From positions 15,525 to 79,524 of the forward strand of contig CAZVYX010000026.1 of the NCBI GenBank assembly GCA_964631725.1: DNA of 64,000 bases, read 5' to 3'. The translations under genes were made by a program, and so were the position numbers. The notes under the pieces are model-generated. The model did not search any database. It was not told the DNA's origin and saw only the letters and a program-made list of their open reading frames with translations. Source of the stretch: GCA-2731375 sp964631725 (lineage in GTDB: Bacteria > Pseudomonadota > Alphaproteobacteria > GCA-2731375). Within the stretch, counting starts at the first letter, position 1, and each line of letters begins with the position of its first letter. Positions 34,262-43,452 of this stretch are shown piece after piece.

Positions 34262-35566
34262 TTACGATTTCCCAGCCGGGGGCCGTACTCGAACGGCGGT
34301 TACCTGGTTACGCAACCGGCGCATGACTTCGAATGTGAAGCCATCAAGACTAAAGCGTTCCCCGACATCGGGAAGGCGCCGTGCCAGGTGAATGACCAGG
34401 CCGGCAATGGTCGCGGCGTCATCTTCGGGCAAATCCCAGTCAAAATCGCGGTTCAGGTCCCGCATGGTGACCACGCCATCGATCATGAAGCTGCCGCCCG
34501 CCTCGCGCCGCACGGCGCTGGCGCGCAGGACATCATGCTCGTCGCTGATATCACCGACGATTTCCTCGAGGATATCCTCCAGGGTAACCAGCCCCATGAG
34601 CGCGCCATATTCATCGACGACCAGGGCGAAATGCTCGCGCCGCGCCCGAAAGGCGTTCAACTGCTCCATCAGCGTCGTGGTCTCCGGCACAAACCAGGGC
34701 TCCCGCCAAAGCTCCCGAAGGCCGGACCTTCCCAGGCCATGATCCGGATTAGCCGCCATTTCGGTAGCGCCGGCGCTGATGGCGCGCAACAGATCCTTGG
34801 CATGCAGAACACCGACGATGTTGTCGAAATCTCCGCGCCACAACGGCACGCGGCTGTACGGCGTGGCCAGCAGGGCCTCGGCTATTTTCTGCGCCGGCTG
34901 GTCGGCGTCCAACATGATCATGTTCTTGCGATGCACCATGATTTCCGAGACTTCCACATCGGACAGGTCCAGGATGGCGTCCAGCATGTCGCGGTCGCTT
35001 TTTACCATAGCGCCGTCGCGGGCGTGCAGCGCCAGGGCGCCGCGCAGTTCCTCCGAGGCATCCGCCGCCGCCGCGTCCCGGTGGCGTATGCGCGCACCGA
35101 ACAACCCCAGGAAGCCGGTGACAATGGTTTGCACCAGATCGACCACCGGGCCCAGGGCGACAACAATGGGCCCGATAATGGGGCCGGCCGCCAGGGCGGT
35201 ACGGTCGGGCCGGTTCAGGGCGTAGGTCTTCGGCAACACCTCGGCAAAAACAACGACCAGGGCGGTCATGATGGCGGTGGCATAGGCCACGCCTGCCTTG
35301 CCGAACAGGGCAATCATGACCGAAGTGGCCACGGCGGAGGCCAGGATATTGACCAGGTTGTTGCCCAGCAGCACGGCCCCGATCAGACGCTCGGGCCTGG
35401 CAATCAATCGGTTGACCCGGCTGGCGCGGCGCACGCCGCGGCGTTCCAACTGATGCATGCGCGCCCGGGAGACCGCCGTCAGGGCTGTTTCCGTACCGGA
35501 AAAAAATGCCGAAAGAACCAACAGCACCAACACGCCCAATATGGAGAACAGTATTTCGCCGTCCAT
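34262..35566 (-). CDS. HlyC/CorC (CNNM) family membrane protein with CBS domains
   Basis: A 434-residue protein of the CNNM/CorC group, linked to magnesium or cobalt efflux. Domains: an N-terminal DUF21/CNNM membrane domain with about four helices (1-165, including SAFFSGTETALTAVSRARM and VFAEVLPKTYAL), a CBS pair (about 200-330, MVHRKNMIMLDAD and LVVDEYGALMGLVTLEDILEEIVG), and a CorC_HlyC C-terminal domain (FMIDGVVTMRDLNRDFDWDLP). It lies 27 bases downstream of aroB, in a frequent alphaproteobacterial aroK-aroB-corC order. Transport substrate is not established. Confidence 0.92.
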   Translation of the reverse strand: MDGEILFSILGVLVLLVLSAFFSGTETALTAVSRARMHQLERRGVRRASRVNRLIARPERLIGAVLLGNNLVNILASAVATSVMIALFGKAGVAYATAIMTALVVVFAEVLPKTYALNRPDRTALAAGPIIGPIVVALGPVVDLVQTIVTGFLGLFGARIRHRDAAAADASEELRGALALHARDGAMVKSDRDMLDAILDLSDVEVSEIMVHRKNMIMLDADQPAQKIAEALLATPYSRVPLWRGDFDNIVGVLHAKDLLRAISAGATEMAANPDHGLGRSGLRELWREPWFVPETTTLMEQLNAFRARREHFALVVDEYGALMGLVTLEDILEEIVGDISDEHDVLRASAVRREAGGSFMIDGVVTMRDLNRDFDWDLPEDDAATIAGLVIHLARRLPDVGERFSLDGFTFEVMRRLRNQVTAVRVRPPAGKS

Positions 35567-35593
35567 TGCGTCCTTGTCCCTACCTCTTTCTCG

Positions 35594-36757
35594 CTATCCG
35601 GCCCGGGTTGGCCGTAATGCGGCATGCAGCATCGCTTTCACCTCTTCCTCGGCGACGTCCTTGGTGACGAAAGCCTGGCCGATGCCGCGGGCCAGAATAA
35701 ACGTCAATTGACCGTCCGAGACTTTCTTGTCCTGACGCATGTGTCCAACCATGGTCTCCGCCGTCAGCTCCGCAAGAGCTAGCTCGTACGCCCCGGTCGG
35801 CAGCCCCATCTCCGACAGGTGCCGCCGCACCCGTTCGGCGTCCTGGCTGGGACACAGACCGAGCCGGGTTGAAAGCGCAAAGGCCATGCACATGCCCACC
35901 GAAACCGCCTCGCCATGCAGCACCCGGCCGTCGTAGCCGGCTTCGGCCTCCAAGGCATGGGCAAAGGTATGGCCAAGATTAAGCAGGGCCCGATCGCCGC
36001 TTTCCCGCTCGTCCCGGGCAACAATCGCGGCCTTCGACCGGCACGATACCGCCACCGCATGGCGCATCGCTTCGGCCGAGCCGGCCAGCAAATCGGCGCC
36101 ATTTTTCTCCAGCCATTGAAAGAAGTCGAAATCGTCAATCAGGCCGTACTTCACCACCTCGCCATAGCCGGCGCGCAACTCCCGCGCCGGCAAGCTGGTC
36201 AGCGCCGCGACATCGGCCAATACCAGACGGGGTTGATGGAAAGCACCAATCAAGTTCTTGCCTTGGGCCGCGTTGATCGCCGTCTTGCCGCCGACGGAGC
36301 TGTCGACCTGAGCCAGCAACGTGGTAGGCAGTTGGATGAAATCTATTCCGCGCCGCAGTATCGCGGCCGCGAAGCCGGCCAAATCGCCGACCACGCCGCC
36401 GCCCAGGGCCAGAATCGTGTCCCGCCGTTCGATCCGCAGATCCAGCAAGTTGTCGAGCAGACTCTGTAGCTGCGTGAAATTCTTGCTGCCTTCGCCGGCG
36501 GGCACGATGATGGCGTCATTGCCGATGCCGGATCCGTTCAACGCATCCTGCAATGGCGCCAAATGCAGTCCGGCCACGGTCTCGTCGCTGATGACAACCA
36601 CCCTTGGCCGCTTCAGCACGGGCGCCAAATAGGTCCCCGCATCGGCCAACAAACCCTCGCCGATAATAATGTCGTAGGAGCGCTCGGCCAATTCGACCCG
36701 CACCGTTTCGGCCGGCGCGGCAGCGCCATTACCAGTCTGTTTCGGGCTGCCCACCAT
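35594..36757 (-). CDS. aroB: 3-dehydroquinate synthase
   Basis: Second enzyme of the shikimate pathway, 387 residues, using NAD and a divalent metal. Seen: the NAD-binding ALGGGVVGDLAGFAAA, PTTLLAQVDSSVGGKTAIN, the metal ligands in GYGEVVKYGL (Glu), GHTFAHALE (His) and LHGEAVSVGM (His). The start at 36757 overlaps the aroK stop by one base (TAATG), so the two are coupled; the longer frame within aroK is ignored. Confidence 0.97.
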   Translation of the reverse strand: MVGSPKQTGNGAAAPAETVRVELAERSYDIIIGEGLLADAGTYLAPVLKRPRVVVISDETVAGLHLAPLQDALNGSGIGNDAIIVPAGEGSKNFTQLQSLLDNLLDLRIERRDTILALGGGVVGDLAGFAAAILRRGIDFIQLPTTLLAQVDSSVGGKTAINAAQGKNLIGAFHQPRLVLADVAALTSLPARELRAGYGEVVKYGLIDDFDFFQWLEKNGADLLAGSAEAMRHAVAVSCRSKAAIVARDERESGDRALLNLGHTFAHALEAEAGYDGRVLHGEAVSVGMCMAFALSTRLGLCPSQDAERVRRHLSEMGLPTGAYELALAELTAETMVGHMRQDKKVSDGQLTFILARGIGQAFVTKDVAEEEVKAMLHAALRPTRAG

Positions 36758-37317
36758 TAGTCTCCGTCCTTTGAGCCAGCCGCCAAATATTGCCGCAAGG
36801 CCGTCACGATGTCCTCCACGACATCCTCGTGCGGTCCCAGACCCGAGGTCACCGTCAAATCCGCCTGAGCGTAGACCGGATCGCGCTCCGCCATCAGCTG
36901 GCGCAGGATCTGTTCCGGATCGCCCTTTTTCAACAGCGGCCGGTTGTCCCGGCGCAGCACGCGTTCCAGCAAAATCTCCAAATCCGCCCGCAGCCATATG
37001 GAGATGCCACGATCCCCGATCGCGTCGCGGGTCTCCGCATCCATGAAGGCACCGCCGCCCGTCGCCAGGACCCGCGGCGGGCCATCCAGCAGGCGGGCGA
37101 TAACCCGGCGCTCCCCATTGCGGAAGGCGGCCTCGCCATGACGGGCGAAGATTTCCTCGATGCTGCAGTCAGCCGCCTTCTCGATTTCCTGATCGGCATC
37201 GAAAAATGGCAATTCAAGACGTTTTGCCAGCCGCCGCCCAACGGAAGACTTGCCCGCGCCCATCAGGCCAACCAGGACGACGCCGCGGTCCAACTCGGGA
37301 AGGATTGCTTCGCTCAT
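36757..37317 (-). CDS. aroK: Shikimate kinase
   Basis: Phosphorylates shikimate at position 3. About 186 residues from the chosen ATG at 37317 (MSEAILPELDRG); the ATG at 37344 would add nine residues and has no better ribosome site. Seen: the Walker A motif LVGLMGAGKSSVGRRLA, shikimate-site FFDADQEIE and the ATGGGAFM loop, and the lid RRDNRPLL. It begins the aroK-aroB-corC unit. The 218 bases upstream (to 37562) are the shared region with the plus-strand 46-residue ORF. Confidence 0.95.
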   Translation of the reverse strand: MSEAILPELDRGVVLVGLMGAGKSSVGRRLAKRLELPFFDADQEIEKAADCSIEEIFARHGEAAFRNGERRVIARLLDGPPRVLATGGGAFMDAETRDAIGDRGISIWLRADLEILLERVLRRDNRPLLKKGDPEQILRQLMAERDPVYAQADLTVTSGLGPHEDVVEDIVTALRQYLAAGSKDGD

Positions 37318-37562
37318 GTCGCTTTCAATGACCGTCGGCGCCATGCACGGTCAAGCCAGAGATAATGCAAGGCGTCTGCTACAAAATTGTTTGGCGCCCT
37401 TGCCGGGTTCCGTTGCAACGCGGACCGGCAATATATAGATTGGCGCCTAAGTCGACTAAGTTTTGCCACATTTGCAGTTTAGCAAATAACCATTCGGCTG
37501 TCGCCATTCGCCATGCCGAAGATTGAAAGCCGCGCATCCACCGAACGAATTTATTATTCGAA

Positions 37563-37703
37563 ATGAAAAATGTATCCTTGATCATTATTGCCTTTGTCGT
37601 GTTGTTGCTAGCGGGTGGCATGGCCTTTCTGGCGATGTGGGAGATCCCGGCGCCCAGCGCGCCCGTACATAAGGTTCTGCCCGATGACCGCTTCCCACGC
37701 TAA
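37563..37703 (+). CDS. Short single-span membrane protein
   Basis: A 46-residue ORF starting at ATG 37563. The N-terminal 28 or so residues are strongly hydrophobic (SLIIIAFVVLLLAGGMAFLA), then a short Pro-rich tail (EIPAPSAPVHKVLPDDRFPR) ends the protein. It looks like a real single-pass membrane peptide. I recall similar short ORFs upstream of xerD in related genomes, but this is memory, not a search. It overlaps the next gene by 20 bases, so translation may be coupled. Confidence 0.65.
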   Translation: MKNVSLIIIAFVVLLLAGGMAFLAMWEIPAPSAPVHKVLPDDRFPR

Positions 37704-39825
37704 AACCTTGCCGCTGCTGGCGGCATTGTCCGTTTTTGTGGCGGCGGGCATGAACGATGCGCCGGCCGCTGATCTACGTCTGGCCCAGAGCCAAACCCAG
37801 GAACAGACTTCGGGGCAGGTCCCGGCGAACGCGGAGAGCAAGGCGCTGCCAAGCGTGACCGTGGGGCCGCCGCCCAATAGCAAAAGCCCCTCCATTGTCA
37901 CCGCGCCCGGCGCCAAGGCCGGCCCGGCACCGCCGCCGCGCCGGGGTAGTGCGCCGAAAACCCTGCGGCTGCGTCTTGACCCAAAGACCGGCAAGGCGCT
38001 GACGGCCGGACAATTGCAGGAGAGAGCCCGCAGACGGGCTCAGCCGCCCCGGTCCCTGCGCGCCTCGCAATCCCCACCGCAGCCGGCGGCAAATAGATCG
38101 GACGCCACGGCGCCCACCGCCGGCGCAACCCGCACGGCGCCAAAGCCCGAGGCTCAGGCCGATGCCAGCGGCAATACCGAGGGCATACAGGTCAAGACGT
38201 TGGGTCAGACGAAAGTCTCCGCCATCGGCCTGATGAACGGGGCGGAGGGCGGCTTCGGCGCCGATATGTGGTCGGGGACGCCGATGGCCATGGTCATGAA
38301 GATGTTGCCAAGGCTGCCCGTGGCGGCAACATCCCCGACGATGCAGTCGCTGCGCCGGCGCCTGCTGGTTTCAACGGCGCTGCCGCCCGACGATGTTAAC
38401 GGCATGGATGGCGATGGCAGCGCCCTGGTCGCGCTGCGCATTGAACGCCTGGCCGCCGCCGGTGATTCGGGCGCCGTTGCACAATTGTTGAAGTTTGCGC
38501 CGCTATCGGCGAACAACGGTATCCTGGCGCAGGTTCGGGTCGAAACGGAATTGCTGGCGGGCAATGTGCGCGAGGCATGCCGAATCGTGCGCAATCGGCT
38601 CGGCGCCGACGAGGCGCCGGATGGTGGCGATGCGGCGGGCAGAGCGGTCGCCTGGCAAAAGATCATGGCCTTCTGTCTCGCGCTGGACGGCCAGGCGGCG
38701 CAGGTTGAGTTGTATGAACAACTGCTCTACGAAAACGGCGTCGAGGACGAGACATATTTTACCCTGCTGGCGGGCCTGAATAGCGGCGAGTCGGAACCGC
38801 TGGAGCGAATCGGACGGACGGAACCGCTACATCTGGCGATGTTGCGCGCCGCCCGCCGGGCAATTCCGGCCGATGCGGTAAAACAGGCTTCACCCTCTGT
38901 ACTGCGCGCCATCGCGACGTCGCCGAACGCTACGTTACCCATGCGCCTGGAGGCGGCGGAACGGGCCGAGGCCTTGGCGACACTGGCAACCGGCGTCTTG
39001 GCCCGGGTCTATGCCTCAGTGCCATTCTCCGCCGAACAAAGCGCCGATGCGCTGGCCCTGGCAAAGCGGCAGCCCGGACCTTCGGCTTCCGCCATCCTTT
39101 ATCAGGTGGCGCAGATCGACGCCCAGATAGAGGGCCGCGCCCGCGCCCTGGCCGCTGCATGGCGGAACGGCAGGCGCAGCGGCAGTTATATGACCGCGGT
39201 ACGGATCAATCTCGGCATCGCCCGGACAATCCAGGCCGACCCCAAATTAGCCTGGTTCGCCGCCGCCGTCGGGCGCGCTCTGCTGGTGGCGGGCGACCGG
39301 GAGGCCGCACGAAACTGGCTGCTGGCCATTTTGGAGCCGGCCCGCGCCGGCGAGCCCGAGGCAGCGGCCGCCCTATTGGCCCTGGCGCCGTTGTTCTATG
39401 TCGCCGCGGCTGACCGCGACGACCCGACATTGGCGCCCGTCATGGCAAAGGTTTTGTCCGGCTGGTGGCAGGGAGAGGTTGCAAATGGCGGCGCGGAAAG
39501 GTACCAACGCGCCTTGAGGTTATTTGGCTTGCTTACGGCCCTGGGTAGAGACCTGCCCGGAGAATTATGGGTACCTTTGTTCGAGGCGCCGGCCAGGGAT
39601 ATTCCACAAGCTTCACCCTCGTTGCTGATGGGGTTGGAGCGGGCGGCGGCCGGCGGCCGGAAAGGTGAGGTTGTATTGCTTTCCCTGTTGCTTTTGGGCG
39701 AACGGGGGCCGGCATTGAGCGATACCATGACCTTGGCGCGGATCGTTGCCGCCTTGCGCGGGATCGGCTTGGTGCAAGATGCCGAAGCGTTGGCCTTGGA
39801 AGGATTGCTGGGCGCCGATTTCTAG
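37684..39825 (+). CDS. Large exported protein of unknown function
   Basis: A 713-residue protein whose function I do not recognise. A signal peptide is likely at residues 1-28 (TLPLLAALSVFVAAGMNDAPAAD). Residues 30-170 are low complexity, rich in Pro, Ala, Gln and Arg. The rest (about 180-713) is an Ala-rich all-helical region with repeated helix pairs such as ALRIERLAAAGDSGAVAQLLK, suggesting a solenoid scaffold. A periplasmic scaffold is a reasonable guess. The start at 37684 overlaps the preceding 46-residue ORF. It lies between the divergent aroK unit and xerD, a position held by unnamed proteins in other alphaproteobacteria. Confidence 0.7.
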   Translation: MTASHAKTLPLLAALSVFVAAGMNDAPAADLRLAQSQTQEQTSGQVPANAESKALPSVTVGPPPNSKSPSIVTAPGAKAGPAPPPRRGSAPKTLRLRLDPKTGKALTAGQLQERARRRAQPPRSLRASQSPPQPAANRSDATAPTAGATRTAPKPEAQADASGNTEGIQVKTLGQTKVSAIGLMNGAEGGFGADMWSGTPMAMVMKMLPRLPVAATSPTMQSLRRRLLVSTALPPDDVNGMDGDGSALVALRIERLAAAGDSGAVAQLLKFAPLSANNGILAQVRVETELLAGNVREACRIVRNRLGADEAPDGGDAAGRAVAWQKIMAFCLALDGQAAQVELYEQLLYENGVEDETYFTLLAGLNSGESEPLERIGRTEPLHLAMLRAARRAIPADAVKQASPSVLRAIATSPNATLPMRLEAAERAEALATLATGVLARVYASVPFSAEQSADALALAKRQPGPSASAILYQVAQIDAQIEGRARALAAAWRNGRRSGSYMTAVRINLGIARTIQADPKLAWFAAAVGRALLVAGDREAARNWLLAILEPARAGEPEAAAALLALAPLFYVAAADRDDPTLAPVMAKVLSGWWQGEVANGGAERYQRALRLFGLLTALGRDLPGELWVPLFEAPARDIPQASPSLLMGLERAAAGGRKGEVVLLSLLLLGERGPALSDTMTLARIVAALRGIGLVQDAEALALEGLLGADF

Positions 39826-39884
39826 GCTTGGCGAGAATTGTTTGTTCGGTTTTGGTTTTGTCATAATTTGATGCGAGTATTGCG

Positions 39885-40781
39885 TTGTCTCAATCATTAC
39901 AATACGTCGACAACTTTCTGGAAATGCTGGCTGTCGAACGGGGCGCGGCGCAGAATACCCTGGACTCCTACGGTCGGGACCTGCGCCATTTTACCGATTT
40001 CACCGGCGCGGCCATTGCCGATGCCGCCAGCGATGATATCCGCAATTATCTGGCGTACCTGGAGCGTGAGGGCATGGCCCCCTCCACCGCCGCCCGGCGT
40101 CTCTCGGCATTGCGCCAGTTTTACCGCTTTCTGCACGCCGAGGGCATGCGGACGGACGACCCTTCATCCGCCATCGACAGCCCGCGCCGGGTCCGCCCCC
40201 TGCCCAAGGTCCTGACCGAGGTTGAGGTCGAACAACTGCTGACGGCGGCGAAAACCTACAAGGGCGCGGAAGGCATCCGCCTCGTCGCCCTGATGGAGTT
40301 GCTCTATGCCACCGGCCTGCGGGTTTCGGAATTATTGATGCTGCCGCATCCGGCGGTACAGTCCGATCGGGCCTTTATCGTGGTCAAGGGCAAGGGCGGA
40401 CGCGAACGCATGGTGCCCTTGAGCGATGCCGCCTTGAAGGCATTGCAAGCCTACGAAAAGGTGCGGCCGCGCTTCGTCCGCCGGCCGGCGGACGACAATT
40501 GGCTGTTCCCCTCGCGCTCCAAGGGCGGGCACCTGACCCGGCAAAGATTTTCGCAATTGGTCAAGGAACTGGCACGGGCGGCCGAGATCGATACTTCCAA
40601 GGTCTCGCCCCATTCCCTGCGGCATGCCTTTGCCTCGCACCTGTTGGCGAATGGTGCGGATCTTCGGGCGGTGCAGCAGATGCTGGGCCACGCGGATATT
40701 TCAACGACGCAAATCTACACCCATATCCTGCAGGAGCGTCTGCAGGAGTTGGTCAATGCCCGGCATCCGTTGGCGGACTAA
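39885..40781 (+). CDS. xerD: Tyrosine recombinase XerD
   Basis: Site-specific recombinase of 298 residues that resolves chromosome dimers at dif. The N-terminal SAM-like core-binding domain (about 5-90) precedes the catalytic domain. Catalytic residues: Arg in YATGLRVSEL, His and Arg in SPHSLRHAFASHLL, the second His in LGHADISTTQIY and the nucleophilic Tyr in the same IYTHI motif. The start is a TTG at 39885 (MSQSLQYVD); no in-frame ATG gives a better start. It sits 59 bases after the unknown large gene and upstream of accA. Confidence 0.94.
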   Translation: MSQSLQYVDNFLEMLAVERGAAQNTLDSYGRDLRHFTDFTGAAIADAASDDIRNYLAYLEREGMAPSTAARRLSALRQFYRFLHAEGMRTDDPSSAIDSPRRVRPLPKVLTEVEVEQLLTAAKTYKGAEGIRLVALMELLYATGLRVSELLMLPHPAVQSDRAFIVVKGKGGRERMVPLSDAALKALQAYEKVRPRFVRRPADDNWLFPSRSKGGHLTRQRFSQLVKELARAAEIDTSKVSPHSLRHAFASHLLANGADLRAVQQMLGHADISTTQIYTHILQERLQELVNARHPLAD

Positions 40782-40825
40782 GCGGGTTTCTCGCGGCGGC
40801 CGGGCGCCACGGTGGATTTTTATGA

Positions 40826-41788
40826 ATGATTAGCTTTCTCGACTTCGAAAAGCCCATCGCCGAACTGGAGGCGCGCATTCACGATTTGCGCCAACTGGAC
40901 GGCGAGCAGGAGGGCGGCGCCGATATCGATGAAGAAGTGGCGCGGTTGCAGTCGAAGGCGGATGAGCTGCTGCGCGAGACCTACGGCAAATTGACCTCGT
41001 GGCAGAAAGTGCAGGTTGCCCGCCATCCCGACCGGCCGCAGTTCAACGATTATATCGCCGGTCTGATCGATGGCTTCACCCCCCTGGCAGGCGATCGCGC
41101 CTATGCCGATGACAAGGCCATCACCGGCGGGATCGGCCGGTTTCGCGGTCGTTCGGTGATGGTAATCGGCCACGAAAAGGGCAGCGACATGCAAAGCCGG
41201 GTGCGCCACAATTTCGGCATGGCCCGGCCCGAGGGTTACCGCAAGGCGGCCCGGCTGATGCGCCTCGCCGACCGTTTCGGCCTGCCCATCATCACGCTTG
41301 TCGACACCCAGGGCGCCTATCCCGGCATCGGTGCCGAGGAGCGCGGCCAGGCGGAAGCCATCGCGCGCTCGACCGAAACCTGCCTCGACATCCGCGTCCC
41401 CCTGATCGCCTGTCTGGTGGGCGAGGGCGGCTCGGGCGGCGCCGTGGCGCTGGCCACGGGCAACGCCGTGATCATGTTGGAGCACGCGATCTATGCAGTG
41501 ATCTCACCGGAAGGCTGCGCCTCGATCCTGTGGCGCTCGGCGGAACGGGCCCAGGATGCGGCCGAGGCCATGAAGGTGACGGCGCAGGACCTGGTCAAAT
41601 TGCAGATCGTCGACAAAGTGGTCGAGGAAGCCATGGGCGGGGCCCATCGCAATCCCGCTTCCACCATCGCGGCCCTGGGCGATGCCATTGCCGCCGCCCT
41701 GGAAGAATTCGACGGCAAGGACGGCGGTTTTACCCGCCAGCACCGGCGTGAGAAGTTCCTTGCCATGGGACAGGTTGGTATTTCGTAG
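40826..41788 (+). CDS. accA: Acetyl-CoA carboxylase carboxyltransferase subunit alpha
   Basis: Carboxyltransferase alpha subunit, 320 residues, making malonyl-CoA for fatty acid synthesis with AccD. Seen: the N-terminal FLDFEKPIAELEARIHDLR helix, ITGGIGRFRGRSVMVIGHEKG, MRLADRFGLPIITLVDTQGAYPGIGAEERGQ and GEGGSGGAVALATGN, the crotonase-type CoA site. ATG at 40826 follows GGTGG; a second ATG four bases earlier is out of frame. It converges with hutH. Confidence 0.97.
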   Translation: MISFLDFEKPIAELEARIHDLRQLDGEQEGGADIDEEVARLQSKADELLRETYGKLTSWQKVQVARHPDRPQFNDYIAGLIDGFTPLAGDRAYADDKAITGGIGRFRGRSVMVIGHEKGSDMQSRVRHNFGMARPEGYRKAARLMRLADRFGLPIITLVDTQGAYPGIGAEERGQAEAIARSTETCLDIRVPLIACLVGEGGSGGAVALATGNAVIMLEHAIYAVISPEGCASILWRSAERAQDAAEAMKVTAQDLVKLQIVDKVVEEAMGGAHRNPASTIAALGDAIAAALEEFDGKDGGFTRQHRREKFLAMGQVGIS

Positions 41789-41822
41789 TAATTCCGATCG
41801 TCTGGAGCCCGTATCTATTCCT

Positions 41823-43373
41823 TTATGACGATATCAGCCCTGGTTTGGCGGGCCATGGACCAACCGCCTCGATAATCGCCGCGGAGCGGACCAGGCCGGC
41901 GGCGGTTTGCATATCGGGTGCGAGGAAACGGTCCGCGCCCAGGCTGGGGACCTCCCGGCGCAGGCGGGCGATGACCTCGGCCAACGCCGCGCTGGTTTGC
42001 AGCGGCGCGCGGAATTCAACACCCTGGGCCGCGACCAGCAATTCCACGCCAATAATTTGCGACAGGTTTTCCGCCATGGCCAACAAGCGCCGGGCGGCAT
42101 GGGCCGCCATGGAAACATGATCCTCTTGATTGGCCGAAGTGGGCGTTGAATCTACCGAACAGGGCGCGGCCATCTGCTTGTTTTCAGCCATCAGGGCGGC
42201 CGTGGTCACCTCCGCGATCATGAAGCCGGAGTTGAGGCCCGGATCGGGGGATAGAAACGCCGGCAGGCCGAAGTTCATCGCCGGGTCGACCAGCAAAGCC
42301 ACCCGGCGTTGCGAGACCGCGCCGATCTCGGCGATGGCCAGGGCAATCTGATCGGCGGCCAGGGCCACCGGCTCGGCATGGAAGTTGCCGCCGGAAACGA
42401 TGGTGTTGTCGTCCGTGAAGACCAGGGGATTGTCGGTTACCGCATTGGCTTCCACCGCCAGGGTATGGCCGGTGAAGCGCAACAGGTCCAGGCAGGCGCC
42501 CATCACCTGGGGCTGGCAGCGGATGCAATAGGGATCCTGCACGCGCTCGTCATCACTGCGGTGGGCTTCGCGGATTTCCGAACCTTCCATCAATGCGCGC
42601 AGCGCCAAGCCGGTATCAATCTGGCCCTGATGGCCGCGCAGGGCCTGCACTTCCGGCCTGAAGGGCGCGGCGGAACCCATGATGGCGTCGGTCGATAGCG
42701 CCCCGGTGACGATGGCGCCCAGGGCGCAGCGCCAGGTTTCGAACAAACCGGCCAGGGCCAGGGCGGTGGACACCTGGGTGCCGTTGATCAATGCCAGGCC
42801 CTCCTTCGGGCCCAATACGATGGGAGTCAATCCGGCCGCCGCCAAGGCCGCGCCACCGGCCATGGTTTGGCCAAGGTATCGCGCCTCCCCCTCCCCCAGC
42901 ATTACGGCGGTCATATGGGCCAAGGGTGCGAGATCGCCCGAAGCCCCGACGGAACCCTGAGCGGGAATTATCGGTATCACGTCCTTGGCCAGCATGGCCG
43001 TCAGCAGCTCGACCACATCGCGGCGGACGCCGGAAGCACCGCGCCCCAGGGATAACAGCTTCAGACTCATGATCAGGCGCACGATGTGATCGGGCAGTGG
43101 CGCGCCAACGCCGCAGCAGTGGGACAGGATCAAATTTCGTTGCAGGGCCGCCGTGTCCTGTGGCGCAATGGCCGTGTTGGCCAGCTTGCCAAAACCGGTG
43201 TTGACGCCATAGACCGGCGCCGCGGCCTGCGAGGCGCGGGCGATCACGGCGGCGGCGGCATCTATTCCCGGCCCGGTATCGGAATGCAATTGCACCGGCG
43301 GGCCATCCCAATACAGCACCGCCAGGTCCGCCAGGGTTACGGATCCGGGCACCAGGGTCATTTTTTTCGGCAT
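41823..43373 (-). CDS. hutH: Histidine ammonia-lyase
   Basis: Removes ammonia from histidine to give urocanate. The 516-residue sequence holds the Ala-Ser-Gly triplet (144-146, in GSVGASGDLAPLAH) that forms the MIO electrophile. Further family signatures are YGVNTGFGKLAN and NQEDHVSMAAHAARR. ATG at 43373 (MPKKMTLVPG) follows GGGGA; the longer frame from 43409 is less likely. It is divergent from hutU with 79 bases between starts, suggesting shared regulation. No hutI, hutG or hutC is in the window. Confidence 0.96.
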   Translation of the reverse strand: MPKKMTLVPGSVTLADLAVLYWDGPPVQLHSDTGPGIDAAAAVIARASQAAAPVYGVNTGFGKLANTAIAPQDTAALQRNLILSHCCGVGAPLPDHIVRLIMSLKLLSLGRGASGVRRDVVELLTAMLAKDVIPIIPAQGSVGASGDLAPLAHMTAVMLGEGEARYLGQTMAGGAALAAAGLTPIVLGPKEGLALINGTQVSTALALAGLFETWRCALGAIVTGALSTDAIMGSAAPFRPEVQALRGHQGQIDTGLALRALMEGSEIREAHRSDDERVQDPYCIRCQPQVMGACLDLLRFTGHTLAVEANAVTDNPLVFTDDNTIVSGGNFHAEPVALAADQIALAIAEIGAVSQRRVALLVDPAMNFGLPAFLSPDPGLNSGFMIAEVTTAALMAENKQMAAPCSVDSTPTSANQEDHVSMAAHAARRLLAMAENLSQIIGVELLVAAQGVEFRAPLQTSAALAEVIARLRREVPSLGADRFLAPDMQTAAGLVRSAAIIEAVGPWPAKPGLISS

Positions 43374-43452
43374 CGCTTTTCCCCATGGATTCGTTGCGGA
43401 CGGCAGCAAATCAGCCTACGAATTATGTCAGGCAATTGCCAGGGAGCGCGAT

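Noticed and set aside
43410..43452. Riboswitch or leader RNA between hutH and hutU
   Set aside because: Only 79 bases between starts, with no recognisable aptamer pairing; a simple operator region is more likely.
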